Source: Photorhabdus laumondii subsp. laumondii (GTDB taxonomy: Bacteria > Pseudomonadota > Gammaproteobacteria > Enterobacterales > Enterobacteriaceae). From it: a stretch of 64,000 bases of DNA. Under the pieces are notes generated by a model. That model did not search any database, was not told where the DNA came from, and worked only from the letters and a program-made list of their open reading frames with translations. Location: assembly GCF_003343245.1 (NCBI RefSeq), contig NZ_CP024901.1, positions 1 through 64,000 of the forward strand. Direction: 5' to 3'. How positions within the stretch are numbered: the first letter of the stretch is position 1; each line of letters starts with the position of its first letter. This document shows, in pieces, positions 1 to 12,097 of this stretch. A program made the position numbers and the translations under genes.

Positions 1-233
1 GCTTAAACTGTGTAAAAGAATGAAGATCTATATCGTCTTTTGCGCTATGATCCCAAGCCATGATTTGGATCTTATCCTCGGATCATGGGGGAGCGATGAC
101 ATTAAAAATCGCCATACACATGACAATTGATCCTTCCTCACCTTAGAGGAGTCGTTGTTTTGTACCCAACATAATGAGCTAACCACTCCGATTTCTTTAA
201 TTGTTAATTGGCCTTGTTTTAGGGGAGTCCACC
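1..233 (+). promoter_or_regulatory. dnaA upstream/promoter region
   Basis: Non-coding region upstream of dnaA. It holds five GATC sites at 25, 49, 68, 81 and 129, an unusual density that in enterobacterial dnaA promoters is a target for Dam methylation and SeqA sequestration (established for E. coli; inferred here). TTATCCTCG at 72-80 is a weak match to the DnaA box, which would fit autoregulation. I cannot place the -10/-35 elements with confidence. Confidence 0.5.
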
Positions 234-1622
234 GTGTCACTTTCGCTTTGGCAGCAATGTCTTGCCCGATTGCAGGATGAATTACCTGCCACAGAATTCA
301 GTATGTGGATACGCCCCCTTCAGGCAGAGCTAAGTGGTAACACGCTGGCACTTTATGCCCCAAATCGGTTCGTTCTGGACTGGGTAAGAGAGAAGTATAT
401 CAACAATATCAATGGATTGTTGAATGACTTCTGTGGAGCAGAAGTACCATTATTACGTTTTGAAGTTGGCAATAAACCCGTTTCCCAAAACGATAGCCCA
501 CCACAAAGGGTTGTTACTCATACGCCGGTTGCACCTGCACCACAAAACACATCAGTACGCCCCAGTTGGGATAACACCGCGGTACAACCCGAGCTCTCTT
601 ATCGCTCTAATGTTAACCCAAAACATACTTTTGATAACTTTGTTGAAGGTAAATCCAACCAACTCGCTCGTGCTGCTGCAAGACAGGTCGCTGATAATCC
701 CGGCGGTGCCTATAACCCACTATTTCTTTATGGTGGTACCGGTTTGGGTAAAACCCATCTATTACATGCCGTAGGTAACAGTATTATGGCACGTAAGGCA
801 AATGCCAAGGTGGTCTATATGCATTCTGAACGTTTTGTTCAGGATATGGTCAAGGCATTACAAAATAATGCAATAGAAGAGTTCAAACGCTATTACCGCT
901 CTGTCGACGCATTATTGATCGATGATATTCAGTTTTTTGCCAATAAAGAACGCTCGCAAGAAGAGTTCTTCCACACATTCAATGCATTACTGGAAGGTAA
1001 TCAACAGATTATTCTGACATCAGATCGCTACCCAAAAGAGATCAATGGGGTAGAAGATCGGTTAAAATCCCGTTTTGGCTGGGGACTAACCGTTGCAATT
1101 GAACCACCGGAACTCGAAACCCGTGTCGCTATTTTGATGAAGAAGGCAGACGAAAACGAAATCCAGTTACCAGGAGAAGTCGCTTTCTTTATAGCCAAAC
1201 GTCTGCGTTCTAATGTCCGTGAGCTTGAAGGGGCATTAAATAGGGTAATAGCAAATGCCAATTTTACTGGCCGAGCGATTACCATTGATTTTGTACGTGA
1301 AGCATTACGTGATCTGTTAGCATTGCAAGAAAAACTGGTTACCATTGATAATATTCAGAAAACAGTCGCTGAGTATTATAAAATTAAGGTGGCCGATTTA
1401 CTTTCCAAACGGCGCTCCCGTTCCGTTGCCCGTCCAAGGCAAATGGCAATGGCGCTGGCAAAAGAGTTAACCAACCACAGCTTGCCTGAAATCGGGGATG
1501 CCTTTGGTGGACGTGACCATACAACTGTGCTGCATGCTTGTCGTAAAATCGAGCAACTGCGTGAAGAAAGTCACGACATCAAAGAGGATTTTTCTAACTT
1601 AATCAGAACATTGTCTTCCTAG
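234..1622 (+). CDS. dnaA: Chromosomal replication initiator DnaA
   Basis: DnaA binds DnaA boxes at oriC (here at 44.6-44.85 kb), melts the AT-rich 13-mers and loads DnaB. The 462-residue protein begins [10 protein letters not shown] as in enterobacterial DnaA. The start is a GTG at 234, seven bases after the ribosome binding site AGGGGAG (221-227); the in-frame TTG at 201 lies upstream of that site and is rejected. Walker A GGTGLGKT is at residues 167-174 and Walker B LLIDDIQF near 225-232. The C-terminal DNA-binding signature [15 protein letters not shown] starts near 425. The linker domain (about 85-125) is Pro/Gln/Asn rich, as usual. It is first in the dnaA-dnaN-recF-gyrB cluster, with dnaN starting 4 bases after its stop. 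No anomalies seen. Confidence 0.98.
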   Translation: MSLSLWQQCLARLQDELPATEFSMWIRPLQAELSGNTLALYAPNRFVLDWVREKYINNINGLLNDFCGAEVPLLRFEVGNKPVSQNDSPPQRVVTHTPVAPAPQNTSVRPSWDNTAVQPELSYRSNVNPKHTFDNFVEGKSNQLARAAARQVADNPGGAYNPLFLYGGTGLGKTHLLHAVGNSIMARKANAKVVYMHSERFVQDMVKALQNNAIEEFKRYYRSVDALLIDDIQFFANKERSQEEFFHTFNALLEGNQQIILTSDRYPKEINGVEDRLKSRFGWGLTVAIEPPELETRVAILMKKADENEIQLPGEVAFFIAKRLRSNVRELEGALNRVIANANFTGRAITIDFVREALRDLLALQEKLVTIDNIQKTVAEYYKIKVADLLSKRRSRSVARPRQMAMALAKELTNHSLPEIGDAFGGRDHTTVLHACRKIEQLREESHDIKEDFSNLIRTLSS

Positions 1623-1626
1623 TGCT

Positions 1627-2727
1627 ATGAAATTTATCATTGAACGTGAGCAATTGTTAAAACCACTGCAACAGGTCAGTAGCCCGCTGAGTGGGCGCCC
1701 TACTCTGCCTATTCTTGGTAATTTATTACTACAGGTTACAGAAGGCTCCCTGTTGCTGACCGGCACAGATTTAGAAATGGAAATGATGGCAAGAGTCACG
1801 CTTTCATTGCCACACGAAGTAGGTGCAACCACAGTACCGGCACGTAAATTCTTTGATATCTGGCGAGGTTTGCCAGACGGGGCCGAGATCAGTGTAGAAC
1901 TGGATGGTGACCGCCTATTGGTGCGTTCTGGTCGCAGCCGCTTCTCACTTTCCACATTGCCCGCATCTGATTTTCCAAATCTTGATGACTGGCAAAGTGA
2001 GGTGGAGTTTTCACTGCCTCAGGCCACACTGAAGCGCCTTATTGAATCAACTCAGTTCTCAATGGCTCACCAGGATGTCCGCTATTACCTCAACGGTATG
2101 TTGTTTGAAACCGAAGGAGAAGAGCTACGTACAGTTGCAACCGATGGTCACCGTCTGGCAGTCTGTTCTATGGGAATTGGTCAAAAATTGCCTTCCCATT
2201 CAGTCATCGTGCCACGTAAAGGCGTTATTGAACTCATGAGATTGCTGGATGGTGGTGATACTCCGCTACAGTTACAAATCGGTAGTAACAATATTCGTGC
2301 CCACGTTGGCGACTTTATTTTCACCTCTAAATTGGTGGATGGACGTTTCCCTGATTATCGTCGTGTATTACCAAAGAACCCAGATAAAACTCTGGAAGCT
2401 AATTGCGATATGCTGAAACAGGCTTTTTCACGTGCAGCTATTCTCTCTAATGAGAAATTTCGCGGAGTTCGCCTTTATTTCAGTGAAAACCAGCTAAGAA
2501 TCACAGCAAATAACCCTGAACAGGAAGAAGCCGAAGAGATTGTCGATGTCAGCTACCAAGGGGCTGAAATGGAAATAGGCTTTAATGTCAGTTACGTACT
2601 AGATGTTCTCAATACACTAAGATGTGAAGAGGTCCGTTTACTACTGACTGATGCTATTTCTAGTGTTCAGATAGAAGACTGTGCAAACCACAATGCGGCT
2701 TATGTCGTGATGCCAATGCGCCTGTAA
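1627..2727 (+). CDS. dnaN: DNA polymerase III beta sliding clamp
   Basis: This 366-residue protein is full length for the family. It forms the homodimeric ring clamp that tethers DNA polymerase III and other partners to DNA. The N-terminus MKFIIEREQLLKPLQQV, the motif TDLEMEMMA and the C-terminus YVVMPMRL are characteristic; the last residues form part of the partner-binding pocket. It follows dnaA by 4 bases and precedes recF by 21, consistent with cotranscription. The start ATG at 1627 is the only sensible one. Confidence 0.98.
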   Translation: MKFIIEREQLLKPLQQVSSPLSGRPTLPILGNLLLQVTEGSLLLTGTDLEMEMMARVTLSLPHEVGATTVPARKFFDIWRGLPDGAEISVELDGDRLLVRSGRSRFSLSTLPASDFPNLDDWQSEVEFSLPQATLKRLIESTQFSMAHQDVRYYLNGMLFETEGEELRTVATDGHRLAVCSMGIGQKLPSHSVIVPRKGVIELMRLLDGGDTPLQLQIGSNNIRAHVGDFIFTSKLVDGRFPDYRRVLPKNPDKTLEANCDMLKQAFSRAAILSNEKFRGVRLYFSENQLRITANNPEQEEAEEIVDVSYQGAEMEIGFNVSYVLDVLNTLRCEEVRLLLTDAISSVQIEDCANHNAAYVVMPMRL

Positions 2728-2748
2728 CCGGATTTTTATTTCAGGTAT

Positions 2749-6274
<3,526 letters not shown>

Positions 6275-6293
6275 TTGATATTATTATAAATTT

Positions 6294-6333
6294 AAAAAAG
6301 CGCTCATATTGATTCTCTATGAGCGCTTTTTTT
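6294..6333 (+). terminator. Rho-independent terminator after gyrB
   Basis: Perfect stem AGCGCTCATA/TATGAGCGCT with a short loop and a run of T residues, 20 bases after the gyrB stop. The A-run on the other side means it could work in both directions. Confidence 0.9.
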
Positions 6334-6414
6334 ATCTGTTATTTATAACCAATAAAGTGTAATTTATTTAATGTTTCTGTAAAACATCACTTAAATATAA
6401 TCTAAGGGTATAAT

Positions 6415-6894
6415 ATGGCTGACATGATTTACATGACAATAAAGGGAAAAAAACAAGGATTAATATCGGCTGGATGTTCTTCTGTTGATTCCATTGGTAA
6501 TAAATATCAAGCAAACCACTTTGATCAGATATTAGTTTATAGCTTAAGCCATGCGATAACACGGACTCAAAATGTCGATCATCAACCCATTATTATCCAA
6601 AAACCTATCGACAAATCATCACCATTACTCGGTGTTGCTATTTCTGAGAATGAGTCTCTTGAATGCTCTATTGATTTTTACCGAACTAATTCAAATGGTG
6701 CTCAAGAACGTTATTACAATATAAAGATCACTGGTGCCACAATCACTGAAATAAGTGTCTTACATCCACATTCATTGAATCATAATGAGCTTCCACCACA
6801 GGAAAGTATTTCGTTAAAATATACCAATATTACCTGGAATCACCTTATCGCAGGTACTGGCGGTTATAGTATTTGGGATGACAGAATTTATTAA
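6415..6894 (+). CDS. hcp: Hcp-family type VI secretion tube/effector protein
   Basis: A 159-residue protein starting MADMIYMTIKGKKQGLI, with SAGCSSVDSIGNKYQ, FDQILVYSLSHAITR and RYYNIKITGATITEI. These are the hallmarks of the enterobacterial Hcp1 family. Hcp hexamers stack into the inner tube of the type VI secretion system and can carry effectors. No other T6SS structural gene is near, so this is an orphan hcp feeding an apparatus encoded elsewhere (inference). The body is AT-rich relative to gyrB, suggesting acquisition. The convergent genes downstream look like a toxin/immunity set, the usual neighbourhood of orphan hcp or vgrG genes. A possible Shine-Dalgarno AAGGG lies at 6402-6406. Confidence 0.92.
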   Translation: MADMIYMTIKGKKQGLISAGCSSVDSIGNKYQANHFDQILVYSLSHAITRTQNVDHQPIIIQKPIDKSSPLLGVAISENESLECSIDFYRTNSNGAQERYYNIKITGATITEISVLHPHSLNHNELPPQESISLKYTNITWNHLIAGTGGYSIWDDRIY

Positions 6895-6904
6895 ATAATC
6901 AAAA

Positions 6905-6933
6905 CAAGGCGTTTTAATTTAACGCCTTTTTTC
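6905..6933. terminator. Terminator between hcp and immunity pseudogene
   Basis: Stem AAGGCGTT/AACGCCTT followed by T residues on the plus strand, 11 bases after the hcp stop. It overlaps the last codons of the convergent immunity-like pseudogene, so the shared site may stop both transcripts. Confidence 0.75.
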
Positions 6934-7253
6934 ATTAACGAATTTTCTTGGTAGAGCCAAAGCATATAAAACAGAAAATATCACACTACCTATTCTGATT
7001 ACTTCACTATTTAAATTAATAAACATTGATATAATATCATGGTAACCATCATATTTAACAATAAACAATTGAATTGAACCAAACATTACTATTATAAAGA
7101 AACCAAAAACAGAGAGTACATAACTTCTTTTTTTTCTATGGAAATTTTCATAAAAAAAAGAAAAAATAAAATAATCAATGATAAAGAATAGTACAGAAAA
7201 ATATCCTGCCAATTAGATTGAATGGAAATTGTAACATCTATATAGTCCATCAT
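6919..7253 (-). pseudogene. Frameshifted second copy of putative immunity membrane protein
   Basis: A near-identical copy of the intact gene at 7690-8013, broken by one missing base in a homopolymer. The coding-strand A-run has 8 bases here (7128-7135) against 9 in the intact copy (7887-7895). Reading starts at ATG 7253 (MMDYIDVTIS) and runs into EKKEVMYSLF and an early stop. The rest continues in another frame as RSYVLSVFGFF, then SIQLFIVKYDGYHDI, and ends LPRKFVNEKRR. Without the lesion it would have about three membrane segments. It could be a dead copy or one switched by slippage in the A-run. The product is not recognised by name; the immunity role is inferred from context. Confidence 0.75.
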
Positions 7254-7357
7254 TATTTTTCCTTTTCTAGCTGACAAATACTCAGAGCTGTAGCGTTATC
7301 AACAATTAGTCCAGTAACTAAATTAATTCTGACATTTTATTATATCTTTGAAAAAAT
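7254..7357 (-). pseudogene. Degenerate 3' end of a DUF4225-like toxin gene
   Basis: The bases immediately upstream of the broken immunity copy resemble the 3' end of the intact toxin gene at 8013-8120. Both share TTTTCCTTTTCTAGCTGA, AATACTCA and a CTGTAG/ATCAACAAT stretch, and then diverge with small gaps. Only about 100 bases remain and there is no open frame. It shows that a toxin-immunity pair was duplicated and the toxin copy lost. Confidence 0.6.
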
Positions 7358-7520
7358 CACCTAGAATATCTTCTTGGCATTAAAATAATATACAATAAGG
7401 AAAATATAAAACCACCAACCTTTATACTTTCATTTTTAAAATTAATAAAATTAGGTATATTGTACTCATATCCTGTCAAAATCAATTGAACACTAAATAA
7501 CTTTCCAAAATAGTACTAAA
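7358..7520 (-). pseudogene. Remnant of a third, divergent immunity-like gene
   Basis: Translated on the minus strand, this AT-rich stretch gives FGKLFSVQLILTGYEY and then IKVGGFIFSLLYIILMPRRY before a stop at 7358-7360. It aligns with FGSIQLFIVKYDGY and IRVGSVIFSVLYACMLPRKY of the intact protein at 7690-8013. The 5' half is missing or interrupted (an in-frame stop lies just upstream). It is therefore an old paralogue of the immunity-like family, more diverged than the other two copies. Confidence 0.6.
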
Positions 7521-7689
7521 CGTTACATAACATATAATTCTATGTATAACAATTAGTTGAAGAAAATCATATATATCGGAATTATGAAACCTTATTTAAT
7601 ATAGCATACTATGTTTTCAATAATTAAACATTAACTTAAAACTTACTCTACCCATTGATAAGTTAATTTTACAACCATTTAATTTTAAA
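7521..7689. other. AT-rich intergenic stretch
   Basis: No open frame, RNA gene or clear terminator recognised; probably further degraded remains of the toxin/immunity array. Confidence 0.4.
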
Positions 7690-8013
7690 TTAATCCCCAT
7701 ATTTTCTTGGTAACATGCACGCATATAAAACAGAAAATATCACACTACCCACTCTAATTACTTCACTATTTAAATTAATAAACATTGATATAATTTCATG
7801 ATAACCATCATATTTAACAATAAACAATTGAATTGAACCAAACATTACTATTATAAAGAAACCAAAAACAGAGAGTATATAACTTCTTTTTTTTTCTATG
7901 AAAATTTTCATAAAAAAAAGAAAAAACAAAACAATCAATGATAAAGAATAGTACAGAAAAATATCCTGCCAAGTAGATTGAGTGGAAATTGTAACATCAA
8001 TATAATCCATCAT
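7690..8013 (-). CDS. Small membrane protein, putative immunity to DUF4225-like toxin
   Basis: A 107-residue protein of unrecognised family. It has about three hydrophobic segments, near residues 17-39 (LYYSLSLIVLFFLFFMKIF), 44-66 and 80-100. Its start codon overlaps the stop of the upstream putative toxin gene (TAATG), so translation is coupled, as in many toxin-immunity pairs. A frameshifted copy (6919-7253) and a third remnant (7358-7520) lie downstream. The membrane location would fit protection against a membrane-acting or periplasmic toxin. The role is inferred from context only. Confidence 0.65.
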   Translation of the reverse strand: MMDYIDVTISTQSTWQDIFLYYSLSLIVLFFLFFMKIFIEKKRSYILSVFGFFIIVMFGSIQLFIVKYDGYHEIISMFINLNSEVIRVGSVIFSVLYACMLPRKYGD

Positions 8014-8768
8014 TATTTTTCCTTTTCTAGCTGATAAATACTCAAAACTGTAGAAACATCAACAATACCTTCTGTAGTTAAGCTCACAACTCCCATTTCT
8101 CTCCATCCTCTGATAAAATCACTATTAATATTTCTAAATAAACTCCAAGATTTCTCTCTTGGCTTCAAAACTTTTCTAAAAATGCCATAACCTGAAAGCA
8201 CTAAATCAACAGTTGCATAAGTAATATCTGCATCTTTATCACTTAAACCAATTTTATTAGCAACATACCTATATCCTTCTCTGACACCACCATTAATATT
8301 TTCTCTGTACAGTAGATAATATCCATTTTCAACAACATTATTATACCCATGGGCCATTAATGGCGCACCGAATGAGGCACATGCTAACCCTAAAGAAGCT
8401 TTACAGACTGTATAACCTGCAAGAATTTGAGTGCCGCCACCAACAAACCCGATCTGTTTTAATATAAGATTAGTATAACTTGATTTCTCTTTTTCCCTTT
8501 CAATTATTGCATATTGCTTTACTCTGTTTGCTGTCAAACAGAAAGCTTGTTCTTTTAAGTGATCTATTTCAAACTGAATAATCTCAATTGCACCATTTGA
8601 AGATAAACAGTGAATACGAACCTGACCTAATATATCCTCTACAAAAAGATTTATTTTTGAATTAAAATCCATTCTTATTTTACTATGAGTTAGATAGCGA
8701 AAAGATAAAGTTTTCGCTAACTCTCTTAATTCCCTTACCTTTAAATCCAGTAGGTTATCTTGCTTCAT
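8013..8768 (-). CDS. DUF4225-like protein, putative T6SS-associated toxin
   Basis: A 251-residue protein. The central-to-C-terminal part (ILAGYTVCKASLGLA, APLMAHGYNNVVENGYYLLY, GGVREGYRYVANKIGL, DITYATVDLVLSGYGIFR) resembles my recollection of the DUF4225 family, common in Photorhabdus and Xenorhabdus and often found near secretion effectors. The N-terminal 110 residues are charged and helical. A glycine/alanine-rich hydrophobic region (about 105-140) could insert into membranes. No signal peptide and no catalytic motif are visible. The gene is coupled to a small membrane protein downstream and lies near an orphan hcp, so a T6SS-delivered toxin is the working idea. Function is not proven, and the family assignment is from memory. 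Confidence 0.6.
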   Translation of the reverse strand: MKQDNLLDLKVRELRELAKTLSFRYLTHSKIRMDFNSKINLFVEDILGQVRIHCLSSNGAIEIIQFEIDHLKEQAFCLTANRVKQYAIIEREKEKSSYTNLILKQIGFVGGGTQILAGYTVCKASLGLACASFGAPLMAHGYNNVVENGYYLLYRENINGGVREGYRYVANKIGLSDKDADITYATVDLVLSGYGIFRKVLKPREKSWSLFRNINSDFIRGWREMGVVSLTTEGIVDVSTVLSIYQLEKEK

Positions 8769-8881
8769 ATCTCCCCTTATAAAACCGATTTCTTATTTTC
8801 AAATCACAAAACCATTAACATAACTTATGTAACATAACAAAAAAAAACCAATAAAGAAACAATGAACAGAGCTATATAGAT

Positions 8882-8909
8882 AAATCCACTCGAATAACGA
8901 GTGGATTTT
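8882..8909 (-). terminator. Terminator after asd
   Basis: Perfect inverted repeat AAATCCACTCG/CGAGTGGATTT with a 5-base loop, 26 bases beyond the asd stop. It separates asd from the downstream toxin gene on the same strand. Confidence 0.75.
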
Positions 8910-8934
8910 CACATAAATAGATAGATTAAAATTA

Positions 8935-10041
8935 TTAAATCAAGATACGTAGCATACGACGCAGAGGCTCTGCTGCTCCCCACAGCAATTGGTCACCGAC
9001 AGTAAAAGCAGATAAATACTCTGGTCCCATATTCAGCTTACGTAAACGCCCTACAGGAGTATCCAAAGTTCCCGTTACCGCCGCCGGAGTTAATTCACGC
9101 ATACTCAATTCGCGATCATTTGGAATAACACGAACCCAGTCGTTATGCGCAGCCAGTAATTGCTCAATTTCAGGAATCGAAATATCTTTTTTCAATTTCA
9201 AAGTAAATGCCTGGCTGTGGCAACGCAGCGCCCCAATACGTACACACAAACCATCCACAGTAATGATGTTATTACCGGTATTCAGGATCTTGTTGGTTTC
9301 TGCCTGACCTTTCCACTCTTCACGGCTTTGGCCATTATCAAGCTGTTTATCAATCCACGGAATCAAACTACCTGCCAACGGCACGCTAAATTTCTCAGTT
9401 GACATAACTCCGCTACGGGTGAAATCCGTTACTTTTCTTTCAATATCCAGAATAGCCGATGCCGGATCTTGCAACTCTTTTGCTACCTGAGTATGTAGAG
9501 ATCCCATCTGAACCAGTAGTTCCCGCATATGACGAGCACCTGCACCAGAAGCTGCCTGATAAGTTGCAACAGAAGCCCATTCAACCAAATCATTAGCAAA
9601 TAAGCCCCCTAAAGACATCAACATTAGGCTAACGGTACAATTACCACCAACAAAAGTTTTTATGCCTTTATTAAGACCTTGCTGAATATGCGTATGGTTA
9701 ACTGGATCTAAAATAATGATGGAATCATCATTCATACGCAGCGCTGACGCTGCATCAATCCAATATCCCTGCCAACCCGTTGCCCTTAACTTTGGATAAA
9801 TCTCATTAGTATAATCTCCCCCTTGACAGCTAATAATAATATCCAAAGCACCAAGAGCTTCGATATCGAAAGCATTCTGTAACGTACCTTGCTGACCAGT
9901 AAAATCAGGTGCTGGCTGTCCGTGTTGTGATGTCGTGAAGAATACCGGACAAATAACATCAAAATCCTGCTCTTCAATCATACGCTGCATTAATACTGAG
10001 CCGACCATACCGCGCCAGCCGATAAAGCCCACATTTTTCAT
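8935..10041 (-). CDS. asd: Aspartate-semialdehyde dehydrogenase
   Basis: The enzyme reduces beta-aspartyl phosphate to aspartate semialdehyde with NADPH. This is the branch point to lysine, diaminopimelate (cell wall), threonine and methionine. The 368-residue protein begins [15 protein letters not shown] (NADP-binding loop). The catalytic cysteine lies in [15 protein letters not shown] near residue 135, and the active-site region CHSQAF follows later. The upstream in-frame ATG (10044) is one codon earlier; the second ATG gives the standard N-terminus. In E. coli asd lies elsewhere, next to glg genes, so its position here between two accessory blocks is a lineage rearrangement. It is monocistronic. 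Confidence 0.97.
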   Translation of the reverse strand: MKNVGFIGWRGMVGSVLMQRMIEEQDFDVICPVFFTTSQHGQPAPDFTGQQGTLQNAFDIEALGALDIIISCQGGDYTNEIYPKLRATGWQGYWIDAASALRMNDDSIIILDPVNHTHIQQGLNKGIKTFVGGNCTVSLMLMSLGGLFANDLVEWASVATYQAASGAGARHMRELLVQMGSLHTQVAKELQDPASAILDIERKVTDFTRSGVMSTEKFSVPLAGSLIPWIDKQLDNGQSREEWKGQAETNKILNTGNNIITVDGLCVRIGALRCHSQAFTLKLKKDISIPEIEQLLAAHNDWVRVIPNDRELSMRELTPAAVTGTLDTPVGRLRKLNMGPEYLSAFTVGDQLLWGAAEPLRRMLRILI

Positions 10042-10198
10042 CATTATTGTCCTACTTTGGTAAGTGTTGATCAGTGATTCTGATTACACCAAAGCTGACA
10101 AAATATGACTAGGGACGCAAGTGAATTTATTAACTAATTCACAAGATATTTAGCAACGTAGCTAGCAGAAAGATATATAACAAATCGAGCATCCGAGT

Positions 10199-10224
10199 AA
10201 AAAGCCACCTGTTTTTTTGGTGGC
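10199..10224 (-). terminator. Terminator after ogr, left end of tailocin cluster
   Basis: On the minus strand, stem GCCACC/GGTGGC with an A-rich loop followed by five T residues, 27 bases beyond the ogr stop. It closes the P2-like tail transcription unit. Confidence 0.8.
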
Positions 10225-10250
10225 AAATATTTACAATTAACTTTTAATTT

Positions 10251-10472
10251 TCAAGTCACATTCAATTGAGTTTTAGTTTTTTCTTTGGGATGCGGCTTAA
10301 CACTTATTACTTCACCAGGTTTGGAAATAAAGCGGACAAACGTTTCATGGCTGACGAAAGTTGCACCACAATTGATGTTTTGACATTGATTATAACGTTC
10401 TTTTGTATGGCAGGAATGCTCAAAGCTGCTGCGTGCATGAGCCGCTTTACCACAAAGAGGACACTTGATCAT
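10251..10472 (-). CDS. ogr: Ogr/Delta-type zinc-finger late transcription activator
   Basis: A 73-residue protein MIKCPLCGKAAHARSS with the motif C-x2-C at 4-7 and KERYNQCQNINCGATF carrying the second cysteine pair (C-x4-C). This is the zinc-binding arrangement of P2 Ogr and P4 Delta. KPGEV is also conserved. Ogr-type proteins bind TGT-N12-ACA sites near -55 and recruit RNA polymerase through its alpha subunit. Three such sites occur in this cluster, at 16765, 23523 and 24229. It is the last gene of the FI-to-ogr transcription unit, 76 bases after D, as in P2. Confidence 0.92.
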   Translation of the reverse strand: MIKCPLCGKAAHARSSFEHSCHTKERYNQCQNINCGATFVSHETFVRFISKPGEVISVKPHPKEKTKTQLNVT

Positions 10473-10548
10473 ATTTTCTTACCCTTAACTAAAACATGAA
10501 CTCTCATAATGTGAACAATATAGCAATGAGATCTCATTTGAAGAACAT

Positions 10549-11634
10549 TTATTTCATATCGAGATCATCAATTTTTAATTCCAGAGTCAGTGCTGTTGTA
10601 AAACCACCATCAGATCCATTCACCGTGTGAGTGACTGTCGTTAATGTCCATTCGGCAGCATCTATTTCTGGTTTAAAGCCGGTAACTTTGATTGGTATTT
10701 CAGGGTAGAGATCTGCACGCCCCTGAGCCAGTTGAATCGAAAACGTCGCTGCCCCACGTTGTATTTTCTCCCAAGCAACTTTGGCAGCACGTTTAGCGCT
10801 GGCTTCATCAGCATAAATACGGGAAAGTTCCAATACGTTATCTTTGCTACCTACTAAATAAGAGGTTAATTTATCAGCATTTTTCTGACTTTTTCGCTCA
10901 ACGGTTAAGGTATGTTTTTTCTCCGGTTTACGGACATCCAACCAGTTTGCTACCACGCCGGTATAAGCCTCACGATCGGACAGCGTAAAATTATGATTGT
11001 CACCAGACCGACGTGTAATCACTAATCCAGGGATAACCGCACCACTGGCTGTTTTATTCTGTCCTTGCCGAATAAATATCAACTTACCATTTTTTACTGA
11101 AGCAATTGCTCCTTCCTGCCTTGCCAAGCGCGTAAGAAAACTACCATCTGACTCATTCGTCTGATCAATATGGTTAATAAATATCTTCGCAATATCCTGA
11201 TGCAAATCGGCGGTAAGGTTATTTCTCGCCGCGATAGTATGGACAATATCACCTATCGTTTTCTTATGATAAGACTCTTCACGTCTCATATTGAGAGATT
11301 CACGGAAATCAGCACTACGGGCACGAATTGTTAATTTATCCGGCGCTCCACTGTGACCAATTTCATCCACAGTAAAACGCCCTTTACTAATCAGTGGCTG
11401 ATCACGCCATCCTAACGCCAATGAAATTACATTACCTCTGGAAGGTAGCACCAAACTTCCATCTGCATCATCCAGTTCAATATCAAGCTGGTCAGCTTCA
11501 AAGCCACGATTATCGGTCATTGTGAGTGACATCAGGCGCGATTGAATGCGCCCGCTGATATCTTTATTGTCAATTTCCAAAAGAAATGCCGGTGCACTGC
11601 CTTTTTCGGAACCTCTGCCAAATTCAGATGTCAT
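10549..11634 (-). CDS. D: P2 gpD-like tail hub protein (late control D)
   Basis: A 361-residue homologue of P2 gpD and the gp27/VgrG hub family, the baseplate hub that links tail tube and spike. Recognisable stretches include FTVDEIGHSG, TIRARSADFRESLNMRRE (gpD hallmark region), NESDGSFLTRLARQEGAIA and EWTLTTVTHTVNGSDGGF. Its start overlaps the end of U by 4 bases, showing translational coupling. It is slightly shorter than P2 gpD (about 387). Confidence 0.93.
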   Translation of the reverse strand: MTSEFGRGSEKGSAPAFLLEIDNKDISGRIQSRLMSLTMTDNRGFEADQLDIELDDADGSLVLPSRGNVISLALGWRDQPLISKGRFTVDEIGHSGAPDKLTIRARSADFRESLNMRREESYHKKTIGDIVHTIAARNNLTADLHQDIAKIFINHIDQTNESDGSFLTRLARQEGAIASVKNGKLIFIRQGQNKTASGAVIPGLVITRRSGDNHNFTLSDREAYTGVVANWLDVRKPEKKHTLTVERKSQKNADKLTSYLVGSKDNVLELSRIYADEASAKRAAKVAWEKIQRGAATFSIQLAQGRADLYPEIPIKVTGFKPEIDAAEWTLTTVTHTVNGSDGGFTTALTLELKIDDLDMK

Positions 11635-12095
11635 GACAATACCTCTCTGACTCTATCTGACAAATTGTCTGTAAGCATAGAGAATTGTTCCTGAAGATCA
11701 CCGAACATTTCACCTAGAGAACTATCCACTCGCCGTAATGTCAATGTGAAATCAATTTTGCGGGCAGAACCATTCGACATAAATTCAGTTTTCGTCTGGT
11801 CAATACTCTCAATGACAAACATACCGTAAACCGTGCCACTGCCATCTATAAAGGACCAAGCTTTACCGCTATCAGCCATCACTTGTAATACCGTCAATGA
11901 TAAACGACCACCGGTAATTTCTGGATATAACGAACCGGAAAGTGTCATTGTGTCGTTACCCGGCCCCAGAAATTGCCAAGCAGGCCGTATCCCGATACGG
12001 CTGTTAAAAGCATGCCGCCATGACTGCTGATGTTGCATACTCTGGTATGGTGTGGTCTTCAACATAAAAACAAATAAACCCAGTGCAGCCATCAT
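11631..12095 (-). CDS. U: P2 gpU-like tail terminator protein
   Basis: A 154-residue protein starting MMAALGLFVFMLKTTPYQS. It also has FLGPGNDTMTLSGSLYPEITGG, the signature of P2 gpU. The family caps and joins contractile tails. It lies 2 bases after T and overlaps D by 4 bases. The presence of a tail terminator in a cluster without head genes fits a tailocin, whose tail still needs capping. Confidence 0.93.
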   Translation of the reverse strand: MMAALGLFVFMLKTTPYQSMQHQQSWRHAFNSRIGIRPAWQFLGPGNDTMTLSGSLYPEITGGRLSLTVLQVMADSGKAWSFIDGSGTVYGMFVIESIDQTKTEFMSNGSARKIDFTLTLRRVDSSLGEMFGDLQEQFSMLTDNLSDRVREVLS

Positions 12096-12097
12096 AA

